This document shows, piece after piece, positions 1 through 5,617 of a DNA stretch of 6,437 nt. This DNA comes from Armatimonadota bacterium. Lineage in GTDB: Bacteria > Armatimonadota > Armatimonadia > Armatimonadales > Armatimonadaceae. The stretch is from contig JACMIS010000489.1 in the NCBI GenBank assembly GCA_014381035.1, positions 1-6,437 of the forward strand, read 5' to 3'. Made by a program: the position numbers and the translations under genes. The notes under the pieces were generated by a model, which did not search any database, had not been told where the DNA came from, and saw only the letters and a program-made list of their open reading frames with translations. Positions within the stretch are counted from its first letter, which is position 1, and the number at the start of each line of letters is the position of its first letter.

Positions 1-417
1 ACGCTCGGTAAAGAACAACACGTTCGGGTTCACGGACGGGATCACGTCCCCGCCGAGGCGCAACCCCTCACCCGCGTAGTACCGCAATAGCACAACGCCG
101 CGTCCGGTCTCGCCCGTGGACTCGGCGATGGACTTGCCTTCTTCGCGGGTCAGTGCCGCCGCAACCTCGGCTTTGCGCCGCTCCAGTATGTCGGCGGCGC
201 GAAATAAAAACTGCGACCGTGCATCGGGGGACAATTTGCGCCACGCCGGCAAAGCCCCCTTCGCCGCCGCGACCGCACGCTCCACCTCCCCCGCATCGCT
301 GTCCGGGAACGCGCCGATAACGTCGCGCTCGTCCGCCGGGTTAGTGCGAGTAAAGATATCGCCGCCTTCGGGCGCGTGGAACGCACCGCCGATAAAATTG
401 TGAAAGGTGTCCGCCAT
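1..417 (-). CDS. NAD(P)-dependent aldehyde dehydrogenase, N-terminal part (2,5-dioxovalerate dehydrogenase-like), cut by the window edge
   Basis: The minus strand is open from ATG at 417-415 to base 1, giving the first 139 residues of a protein normally about 480-500 residues long. It begins MADTFHNFIGGAF, then NPADERDVIG, an AVAAAKGALPAWRKL helix, the RREE-type segment ALTREEGKS, and RGVVLLRYYAGEGLRLGGDV. This order is the standard N-terminal part of the ALDH superfamily NAD-binding domain. The LRYYAGEG..GGDVIPS stretch resembles Bacillus YcbD/GucD, an alpha-ketoglutarate semialdehyde (2,5-dioxovalerate) dehydrogenase, as I remember that family. The catalytic Cys and Glu lie beyond the window, so the substrate is an inference. 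No Shine-Dalgarno lies at a usable distance before the ATG: an AGGAG lies about 25 nt upstream, too far. The gene is high-GC, unlike the block to its right, and is divergent from it. Family assignment is firm, substrate tentative. Confidence 0.93.
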   Translation of the reverse strand, partial: MADTFHNFIGGAFHAPEGGDIFTRTNPADERDVIGAFPDSDAGEVERAVAAAKGALPAWRKLSPDARSQFLFRAADILERRKAEVAAALTREEGKSIAESTGETGRGVVLLRYYAGEGLRLGGDVIPSVNPNVLFFTER

Positions 418-424
418 GGGGTTA

Positions 425-430
425 TATTTA
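425..430 (-). promoter_or_regulatory. Possible -10 hexamer for a leaderless aldehyde dehydrogenase mRNA
   Basis: Read on the minus strand, TAAATA is followed by seven bases (TAACCCC) and then the dehydrogenase ATG, so transcription would begin at or next to the start codon. No good -35 is found 16-18 bases upstream. The overlapping TATAAC is an alternative hexamer but lies only 3 bases from the ATG. This is a weak call, supported mainly by the lack of a Shine-Dalgarno and the matching arrangement at the merR-like gene. Confidence 0.3.
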
Positions 431-471
431 CGGAATAGGGGGTCGTTCTCCTGCGTCACGGAAACAATTAC

Positions 472-614
472 CCCGTCAGTCGAAACCGCGGGCTAGTTGG
501 CTTCGCCAGACGTGCTTCGCACGGGAACCGGGTCACGGGTCACCGATTTGACCGGGTCGTTTCGTCCGAAGGACGTTTGGCGAAGCCACCCAGACCGCGG
601 TTTTAACTGACGGG
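472..614. repeat. Long inverted repeat (two 52-nt arms), MITE- or REPIN-like
   Basis: Bases 472-523 match the reverse complement of 563-614 without gaps at 44 of 52 positions, separated by 39 bases (524-562). Both outer ends read CCCGTCAGT inward. The inner end of each arm is itself a perfect small hairpin: CGTGC-TTC-GCACG at 511-523 and CGTCC-GAA-GGACG at 563-575. The base change between the two arms is compensated within each hairpin (GC in one, CG in the other), so the small stems look maintained. The central 39 bases contain a direct repeat, ACCGGGTC at 527-534 and 551-558. Two hairpins in opposite orientation inside a longer palindrome recall REPINs or non-autonomous foldback elements. 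I see no flanking target duplication and no T-tract. It lies just upstream of the aldehyde dehydrogenase. Confidence 0.85.
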
Positions 615-674
615 CACACTCTGAATTGGTGATTCCGCGAATTTTGATGCGGGTCAAAGTTCCCACCGTACCTG

Positions 675-734
675 TAGCATGGTTTGTATGGTACCGCGCC
701 TGTTACGAAGGCGGAAACACCCATACAACTGCTA
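675..734 (+). other. Imperfect stem-loop upstream of the zinc-ribbon gene
   Basis: TTGTATGG (684-691) is complementary to CCATACAA (721-728). TAGCA (675-679) and TGCTA (730-734) extend the stem across an asymmetric internal loop, and CGCC (697-700) with GGCG (710-713) closes the inner part around a 9-base loop. A further 5-bp hairpin, TTTGA-N6-TCAAA, lies at 643-658. The position about 100-155 bases before the zinc-ribbon start would place the stem in its mRNA leader or make it an operator. Some chance pairing is expected at this scale and there is no evidence of function. The remainder of 615-830 holds no gene or clear promoter that I can see. Confidence 0.4.
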
Positions 735-816
735 AACAAAATGTATCTCCCACCGCGCTGCGTTTGGTATCGTGTGAGTGTGTTATCCGGACGGGGAATC
801 ATGTTTCCCATGAACA

Positions 817-824
817 GGGAAGGA
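817..824 (+). promoter_or_regulatory. Ribosome binding site selecting the ATG at 831
   Basis: GGGAAGGA is followed by six bases (CAGGCG) and ATG at 831. This is the best-spaced Shine-Dalgarno among the three candidate in-frame ATGs (801, 810, 831) and is why the gene is started there. A weaker GGGGAA lies before the ATG at 801. Confidence 0.6.
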
Positions 825-830
825 CAGGCG

Positions 831-1676
831 ATGCCAAATTGGATTCGACAGACGAAGCAAGGGGAACAGGAACCGGCATGCACCCATTGCAAAAGTAAAA
901 ACCTACGTGAACAACGGGTGAGGGACGGTAAGCAGATATACGTCTGCGACGAATGCGGAAAATCCTCCTACGGCTTGCCACCCGACCTGCGCCCGAAATG
1001 TCCTTCCTGCAAAAACACCGTGTGGGAACACCGCCTGCCGGACGGACGGTCGCGGTACATCTGCTCGAAATGCGGCAAAAGCTTCCTGAGCGAGTATAAG
1101 CAAGCGAGACGTGACCGGGCGAAGGTGGCCCGTTACTGGCATTCGTTCGGATTCTGGTTAGACCGCCGGGCGCGGTTATCCTTAGGCGAAACTGTACAGG
1201 CGAGACGCTGTACGGATGCACAGGCGATCCGCGCGATCTTCCGGCAAGTCCTGACCGGAGAGGTTTTTGGCACCGGTGCGAGAGCGCGCCCCGGTCGCCC
1301 GACCGCGATCCCCGTCCCCCGCGACCCAGCGGCGGCGGCAATGAAGTTTCCGGACCTGCGTACCGAAACGGCGAAAAAGCTACTTGCGGAATCCGGCGGG
1401 CACGGTAGGCGCGGCTTCCAACCCACCGTTCTTGGTGTGCAACAGACCACCGTATTTCTCGATGACGAAGCGAAGGAGGGTCTAGTGTACGCGATGCGCC
1501 GACTGGAAATGAACCACGCGGACGCCGCGCGGTGGCTCCTCACGAACGTCAAAATGCCCGACGCCGACACACCGTCATACAACAAATTGCACCCGCCGCC
1601 CCTCAACGTCGCCACAAGCGGCAGACGAATCTCCGCCCAATTATCGGGACGGTACGATCCCGATTGGGACGATTAG
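831..1676 (+). CDS. Tandem InsA-type zinc-ribbon protein with a ribbon-helix-helix-like C-terminal segment; function unknown
   Basis: This 281-residue protein starts MPNWIRQTKQG and ends at TAG. It has two successive Cys4 zinc ribbons: C17-x2-C20-x18-C39-x2-C42 and C57-x2-C60-x17-C78-x2-C81. Each contains a dG+-x-Y-x-C-x2-CGKS pattern (GKQIYVCDECGKS and GRSRYICSKCGKS) like the zinc ribbon of IS1 InsA and related transposase N-termini. No transposase catalytic domain follows. A basic linker includes RPGRP, weakly AT-hook-like, around residue 150. Residues about 206-240 (TTVFLDDEAKEGL..., then NHADAARWLLTNV) read as the strand-helix-helix of a ribbon-helix-helix DNA-binding domain; this is pattern recognition only. 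The tail is Pro-rich and ends acidic (DPDWDD). It is probably a DNA-binding regulator or a mobile-element accessory protein. It lies in the same direction as the downstream operon, but 196 bases and a separate promoter divide them, so a shared role is unproven. Confidence 0.75.
   Translation: MPNWIRQTKQGEQEPACTHCKSKNLREQRVRDGKQIYVCDECGKSSYGLPPDLRPKCPSCKNTVWEHRLPDGRSRYICSKCGKSFLSEYKQARRDRAKVARYWHSFGFWLDRRARLSLGETVQARRCTDAQAIRAIFRQVLTGEVFGTGARARPGRPTAIPVPRDPAAAAMKFPDLRTETAKKLLAESGGHGRRGFQPTVLGVQQTTVFLDDEAKEGLVYAMRRLEMNHADAARWLLTNVKMPDADTPSYNKLHPPPLNVATSGRRISAQLSGRYDPDWDD
1637..1667 (+). other. Hairpin at the 3' end of the zinc-ribbon gene
   Basis: ATCGGGA (1643-1649) pairs with TCCCGAT (1658-1664) around an 8-base loop. 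Alternatively, CCAAT plus CGGGA on the left pairs with TCCCGATTGG on the right, with a 3-base bulge. It ends just before the stop codon at 1674-1676. No T-run follows, so an intrinsic terminator is unlikely. It may only shape the end of the mRNA. Confidence 0.3.
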
Positions 1677-1740
1677 GGCTGGGCAGTTTCCTTTCCGGCA
1701 CCGTACGACTGATGTATTCGCATCGTTTATTGTGAGCCAA

Positions 1741-1769
1741 TTGTTGATCTGATCTATTCCCCCTACTAT
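1741..1769 (+). promoter_or_regulatory. Possible second promoter upstream of the merR-like gene
   Basis: TTGTTG (1741-1746), a 17-base spacer and TACTAT (1764-1769) make a moderate sigma-70 match. A transcript from here would carry a leader of roughly 97 bases that includes the inverted repeat at 1821-1854 and would make the merR-like mRNA leadered. It is far weaker than the promoter at 1838-1866 and may be chance in this AT-rich spacer. Confidence 0.25.
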
Positions 1770-1820
1770 AAGTCTGGTTCTAGAGCGTACACATTGCGAA
1801 CGTTGACGCTTCTCTGCACT

Positions 1821-1854
1821 TCAAACTACACCATTTGTTGACAATGTAGTTTGA
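1821..1854. promoter_or_regulatory. Perfect 10-bp inverted repeat, probable operator of the MerR-like regulator
   Basis: TCAAACTACA (1821-1830) and TGTAGTTTGA (1845-1854) are exact reverse complements separated by 14 bases. The -35 hexamer lies within that gap and the right arm lies inside the promoter spacer, so a dimer bound here would cover the -35 region. The natural ligand is the MerR-like protein encoded immediately downstream, which suggests autoregulation. Classical MerR operators lie wholly between -35 and -10 in a 19-20 bp spacer. Here the spacer is the normal 17 bp and the operator is shifted upstream, which favours repression rather than DNA-distortion activation. The ligand and mode are inferred. 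Confidence 0.7.
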
Positions 1855-1866
1855 CTGTGTTACATT
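1838..1866 (+). promoter_or_regulatory. Strong sigma-70-type promoter of the regulator-methylase-nuclease operon, giving a leaderless mRNA
   Basis: TTGACA (1838-1843) matches the -35 consensus perfectly, the spacer is 17 bp, and TACATT (1861-1866) matches the -10 at four of six positions, including the key A at position 2 and T at position 6. Only six bases separate the -10 from ATG at 1873, so transcription should begin at or next to the A of the start codon. No Shine-Dalgarno precedes that ATG, consistent with leaderless translation. Confidence 0.75.
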
Positions 1867-1872
1867 TCTGCA

Positions 1873-2364
1873 ATGGAACGGACTTCTAAACTGACGCAAT
1901 CTCTTGATTTTTCAACCAGTGAGTCTGCTACATTGACAGGACTCACAGTGCGACAACTGGATCATTGGGCACGGGGAGGCATATTTGCGCCTAGTGTTCA
2001 GCAGGCACACGGATCAGGTACCCGAAACCGATATTCATTCGGAGACGTTATTCAGTTGCGTTCTCTCTATCGCCTCAAGTGTCGACGGTGGTCAACGCAG
2101 AAACTACGCCGGGCGATCACACTACTACGGGAGGTCATGGACGACCCCAATCCGCTTCGCCAAGCGATCCTCGTCGGTGACCGCCATACCCTTCTTGCAT
2201 TTTACAGAACGAAGCAGGGCGAGCAAGCACTACTTGATGGACTACGAGCGGGTGGCCAGCTAGTACTCAGCCTCGTCATCGAAGTAGTAGAAACAGAAAC
2301 ACGCCAGATTATCCTTAACCTGAGCGAGCGGAAAGGCGATGACAATGACGACATTAGCACGTGA
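1873..2364 (+). CDS. MerR-family transcriptional regulator, probable controller of the methylase-HNH operon
   Basis: This is a 163-residue protein. Residues about 16-85 form a MerR-type winged helix-turn-helix: LTGLTVRQLDHWARGGIFAP (helix-turn-helix and start of the wing), then GSGTRNRYSFGDVIQL, whose R..RY.F.DV.QL pattern is the MerR wing and second helix pair. A helix rich in R and L (SLYRLKCRRWSTQKL) follows. The C-terminal part, residues about 100-150, is a small domain with an AGGQLVLSLVIEVV strand region instead of a metal- or drug-binding domain; I see no Cys cluster. The ATG is chosen because it lies six bases after the -10, matching a leaderless start. Its stop codon overlaps the methyltransferase start by 26 bases. 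The inverted repeat at 1821-1854 is the likely binding site. The controller role is inferred from position; the MerR-type DNA-binding fold is clear. Confidence 0.88.
   Translation: MERTSKLTQSLDFSTSESATLTGLTVRQLDHWARGGIFAPSVQQAHGSGTRNRYSFGDVIQLRSLYRLKCRRWSTQKLRRAITLLREVMDDPNPLRQAILVGDRHTLLAFYRTKQGEQALLDGLRAGGQLVLSLVIEVVETETRQIILNLSERKGDDNDDIST
2330..2336 (+). promoter_or_regulatory. Ribosome binding site of the methyltransferase, inside the regulator gene
   Basis: GGAAAGG lies 2 bases before ATG 2339 and 8 bases before ATG 2345. The spacing favours 2345 (MTTLARDMHNA) as the real start; the longer start adds only two residues. A third ATG at 2366 directly follows the regulator stop but has no such site. 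Confidence 0.5.
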
Positions 2365-4978
2365 TATGCACAACGCCATAGCGGATGGACTGCGCTCTAT
2401 TGGTTACGCAGATGAATTACTACGTGAAAAATATGACTATAGCGACCTACCTGTCGTCGCAGCTACCGCACAGTCTACCGTACACCGAGTCGAACTTGCC
2501 GCGTTCGCACAGTCGCCGCCGTCTATGCGGAATGCCTGCTTCGGCGTTTTCACCGCACCTGACGATAGCCCCAGACATGTAGAACCGTTCCGCGTTCTGG
2601 GTGCTCCCGCCGTGTTCGCACTGCGCCCGGATGCGGGTTATGCCCTGATGTGGAAAATCCCCGCATCGGGTGAACCAACGGTACATCAGCGTATCGACGC
2701 GAGCGATATTGCAGAGACATTCCAGCGCAACAAGGCAGACTGGAACCCACAGAACGTTCTTCGCGCAAAGCGCGTCACATTCCTAAACGATGCCCCGCAA
2801 TTGGATTTTTGTGATGTCGGGCTGCTTCCCGCTTTGGAAGGTCAGCTACGTGACAAATTGTACACCCGGTTGAATAACATCACATTACAGTGTGAAGACC
2901 GTTATAAGGAGTTCTACCAAGACGCACAAGCAGAAGAGTACATGGTTCCACTCTTCCGGCTTTTGTTTCGCCTACTCGCCGCGAAGTTGCTCGCTGACCG
3001 AGGCGAACAATCTACTTGGCGCGATTTGAACGCACAGGAGGCTATCTCTGCCGTCGAAAATTACTATCGTAGTTCGGCGACAGCACAACCGGCACTGGAA
3101 TTTGAACCCGTACAAAATGTCGCGTGGAAGGCACTACATGATGGTTTGAACTTGCAAAACCTCTCCGTCGAGACACTCGCCCACCTGTACGAGAACCTTT
3201 TCGTCACACGGGAAGTTCGACAAACGCTGAGCGTACATGCGACACCACCCGCAATCGCCGAATATTTGATAAGGCAACTGCCGATAGAGTCATTAGACGT
3301 AAATAAACGGATCGTATTCGAACCGTTTTCTGGTGCTGCTCCGTTCTTGATTGCAGCTCTAGGGCGTCTACGAGAGCTACTGCCCGGAGAATGGTCACCG
3401 CGAGATCGACACGACTACTTCGTTCATTCACTGATGGGAATCGAGATGGACCCATTCTCGGTGGAGATCGCTCGTTTTGCATTGATACTAGCCGATTATC
3501 CTAACCCCGATGGTTGGAGAATCTTGGAGGCAAGCGCCTTCGAGGAGGCGAGCAATTCTGAGGACTCTATATTCACAAAGTGCTTACGTGAGGCGAACAT
3601 AGTCGTCTGTAATCCGCCCTATGGCAAGTTTGATTCACTATTGAGACAAGATTTGGGATCGGATACAGCTTTGACAAAGGAAGGCGAGGCTTTGCGCCGT
3701 ATTCTGCTTACAACACCTGATATGCTCGGTGTCGTATTGCCACGCGCCGTCCTTGATCGCCGTGACTTTGCCCCTCTGCGTAAATCTTTAGCGGACAGTT
3801 ACACAAACATATCCATTACTGTGTTTCCTGATGTCGCATTCAACATGGCTTCACAAGAAGTGGTTGTTATCGCCGCGCATAATGTAGCGACGGATGCGCT
3901 ACCGTACTCGTTTGCGCAAGTATACTCCGGCGACTATAAACGGTTTCAAAAAACTGGTGACGTTTCCTGGCGAGACAAGATAGATGCTATATCTCGAACT
4001 GATGACGACGCTACATTATGGCAAACAGCATTAAAACCTGTTTGGGATGCGCTGTCATCTAACCAGGCACTCGGCGAAATTGCGAGAGTACATACGGGAG
4101 TCCGCTATACGACAGGCAGCATCAATCAAAATATTTCCAGCCAGCCAAAGTCGAATTTCGTACCCGGTGTTCATACTGTACGAGGGTATTTGGAACCGTT
4201 CCTTATTGCCGATCATCAGTTTCTCAACACTCTGCCAGAGGCAATGTATAACCAATCCCATAAACTTCCTTGGCGTCTTCCGAAGGTTATTGTTAACCGA
4301 GCACTACTTAGCCGGGGGCGTTGGCACATCACCAGTGCAGTAGATGTGGAGGGGCTGTGGGCTTACTGCCAATTCTATGGGGTTTGGCCAAAGGGTGATG
4401 TAACAGTTGAAATACTGTCGGCATTGATTAGTGGTCCGGTAGCAAATGCGCACCTTTTTGAGTATCCTTCAAAACGCGAGAATCAGTCTCAATGGATAAA
4501 GCGTATCCCAGTACCGAGATTGTCAACAAATCAGTCCGAAATTATTACCGCGTTAGTGCGGGGGTATGCCTCGTACCGGGGACAATGGCTCGCTGAGCCA
4601 CGGCGCGGCGGCTATCTCGCCGGGCGGTGTTTAGAACTGCTGTTCCAAATCGACGCCGCCGTGTTGGAGGCATATGCCCTGCCTGCCGAACTCGAACGAA
4701 GACTTCTGGATGCCTTCACAGGGCAGAAACGTCCTGGTCTACCGTTCGATTTTCCAGGATATGGCGCGGAATACGAAGAAGCAAAACGAAATCTCCAGCA
4801 GGAGAAAGCCTACAGGTCCACCGTAGAACGCTACCATATATTGGTAGATAAGGAGTTCCTAAGCGGGCTGACTCAGGAAGAAACTGACGAGCAGGAAATA
4901 CTGAGTCAGCAAATAGACAGGCACAATGCTCCATTTTACGAAGGCATCTTTGACCAAATGGATGCAAAAAAACGGTAG
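2339..4978 (+). CDS. N6-adenine DNA methyltransferase (Eco57I / N6_Mtase type) with C-terminal target-recognition-like region
   Basis: This 879-residue protein should transfer a methyl group from S-adenosylmethionine to adenine N6 in a specific DNA site. An N-terminal domain (residues about 1-145) has VELAAFAQSPPSMRNACFGVF, a LGAPAVFAL strand and an LRAK end. It seems to recur in similar methyltransferases but shows no clear PD-(D/E)xK nuclease motif. A helical stretch follows. The catalytic domain has TPPAIAEYLIRQL (motif X region), motif I VFEPFSGAAPFL (E328-P-F-S-G332), the acidic ribose-binding position GIEMDPFS (E369, D371) and motif IV N425-P-P-Y428. Residues about 575-780 begin LGEIARVHTGVRYTTG, like the target-recognition half of type I/IIG enzymes. 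The C-terminus is a charged helix. It overlaps the regulator by 26 bases and the HNH gene by 53 bases. Methyltransferase activity is nearly certain; the recognition sequence and any built-in nuclease are unknown. Confidence 0.95.
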   Translation: MTMTTLARDMHNAIADGLRSIGYADELLREKYDYSDLPVVAATAQSTVHRVELAAFAQSPPSMRNACFGVFTAPDDSPRHVEPFRVLGAPAVFALRPDAGYALMWKIPASGEPTVHQRIDASDIAETFQRNKADWNPQNVLRAKRVTFLNDAPQLDFCDVGLLPALEGQLRDKLYTRLNNITLQCEDRYKEFYQDAQAEEYMVPLFRLLFRLLAAKLLADRGEQSTWRDLNAQEAISAVENYYRSSATAQPALEFEPVQNVAWKALHDGLNLQNLSVETLAHLYENLFVTREVRQTLSVHATPPAIAEYLIRQLPIESLDVNKRIVFEPFSGAAPFLIAALGRLRELLPGEWSPRDRHDYFVHSLMGIEMDPFSVEIARFALILADYPNPDGWRILEASAFEEASNSEDSIFTKCLREANIVVCNPPYGKFDSLLRQDLGSDTALTKEGEALRRILLTTPDMLGVVLPRAVLDRRDFAPLRKSLADSYTNISITVFPDVAFNMASQEVVVIAAHNVATDALPYSFAQVYSGDYKRFQKTGDVSWRDKIDAISRTDDDATLWQTALKPVWDALSSNQALGEIARVHTGVRYTTGSINQNISSQPKSNFVPGVHTVRGYLEPFLIADHQFLNTLPEAMYNQSHKLPWRLPKVIVNRALLSRGRWHITSAVDVEGLWAYCQFYGVWPKGDVTVEILSALISGPVANAHLFEYPSKRENQSQWIKRIPVPRLSTNQSEIITALVRGYASYRGQWLAEPRRGGYLAGRCLELLFQIDAAVLEAYALPAELERRLLDAFTGQKRPGLPFDFPGYGAEYEEAKRNLQQEKAYRSTVERYHILVDKEFLSGLTQEETDEQEILSQQIDRHNAPFYEGIFDQMDAKKR

Positions 4979-5498
4979 CGAGAAGGATATTATCGCATTG
5001 GCGCGCTTCGTTAGAACTTCCCCAGCCCCTATCGTCAAAGGCACAAAGTACGGACGTTTCCGTCCTTTTGTCCGAGTCGATTTCGAGCGATGTTGCGGCT
5101 ATTGTTGTCTTCATGAGAGCCATGCGGGCGGAGAAAACCACTTTGAACTTGACCACTTCCAACCGCAACATCCGAATGATGGACGTAGTCCGGCACCCGA
5201 CTCAATCATTAACGACTTCCATAACCTATATTACTCCTGTAGATCGTGTAATGGCGTAAAAGGGAAATATAACACCTGGCCATCCGACGATTTATTGAAA
5301 AAAGGTATCAGTTTTGTAGACTTATGCAAAGATGATTTTGACACCCATTACAGGATTTTATCTGACGGTACACTAATGCCACTGACGGATTCCGCCCGTT
5401 ACACGATCAAATATATTAAGCTCAATAGTTCGCATTTGATCAGCCTACGTGCTCGATTGAGACGCGACGGTTACGAGATAGACAAGGACCCTGGCTGA
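4926..5498 (+). CDS. HNH endonuclease (Cys4 zinc type), probable restriction partner of the methyltransferase
   Basis: This is a 190-residue protein with a complete HNH site. C57-G-Y-C60 and C105-R-S-C108 form the structural zinc site, D76-H77 (in FELDHFQPQ) supplies the general base, and N100 (in NDFHNLYYSCRSCNG) and N109 complete the beta-beta-alpha-metal motif. The C-terminal HYRILSDGTLMPLT..ARYTIKYIKLNS segment is, from memory, common in HNH proteins of this type, including some defence nucleases such as PtuB relatives. Start choice is uncertain: ATG 4926 has a weak AGG four bases upstream and overlaps the methyltransferase by 53 bases, while ATG 4962 (MQKNGSEKD) overlaps by 17 bases. Either way translation is likely coupled to the methyltransferase. 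Cutting of unmodified DNA is inferred from the pairing; cutting of modified DNA (McrA-like) or nicking is also possible. Confidence 0.92.
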   Translation: MLHFTKASLTKWMQKNGSEKDIIALARFVRTSPAPIVKGTKYGRFRPFVRVDFERCCGYCCLHESHAGGENHFELDHFQPQHPNDGRSPAPDSIINDFHNLYYSCRSCNGVKGKYNTWPSDDLLKKGISFVDLCKDDFDTHYRILSDGTLMPLTDSARYTIKYIKLNSSHLISLRARLRRDGYEIDKDPG

Positions 5499-5532
5499 GT
5501 AATAGTAGGCCCGGCACGAAGTTACCACAAAC

Positions 5533-5560
5533 GTGGGTTTCAACCTGCGAAATACCCCAC
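5533..5560 (+). other. Weak bulged hairpin after the HNH gene
   Basis: GTGGG (5533-5537) pairs with CCCAC (5556-5560), and TTTC (5538-5541) with GAAA (5549-5552), leaving a 3-base bulge and a 7-base loop. It lies 35 bases after the HNH stop codon, where an operon terminator would be expected, but has no T-run. The rest of the 119-base spacer to the glycerate kinase holds nothing else I can call. Confidence 0.25.
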
Positions 5561-5617
5561 AGAACCGCCTCTCCGCGAAAGGTTTCCCCCCCTTCCACGT
5601 CCAATCTACAGGGCAGT

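Noticed and set aside
116..403. Plus-strand 95-residue frame at the left edge
   Set aside because: It is antisense to the clear aldehyde dehydrogenase N-terminus on the minus strand.
472..614. Reading the inverted repeat as a CRISPR array, tRNA or intrinsic terminator
   Set aside because: There are only two inverted arms and no regular direct repeats with spacers, no tRNA cloverleaf signature, and no T-run after the stem.
684..830. Extending the zinc-ribbon gene to the TTG at 684 (330 residues) or to the ATGs at 801 or 810
   Set aside because: The extra N-terminus has no recognisable domain, 684-734 is a stem-loop, and the best ribosome site serves ATG 831. The ATGs at 801 and 810 remain possible.
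799..1615. Minus-strand open frames opposite the zinc-ribbon gene
   Set aside because: The translations lack recognisable motifs, while the plus strand has two ordered Cys4 ribbons and a good ribosome site.
831..1676. Annotating the zinc-ribbon gene as an IS1-family transposase
   Set aside because: Only the InsA-like ribbons are present; there is no DDE catalytic domain, no second transposase frame and no terminal inverted repeats bracketing the gene.
1803..1831. TTGACG at 1803 with a 17-base spacer as another promoter
   Set aside because: The -10 position would be CTACAC, which lacks the conserved final T; the promoter at 1838-1866 is much better.
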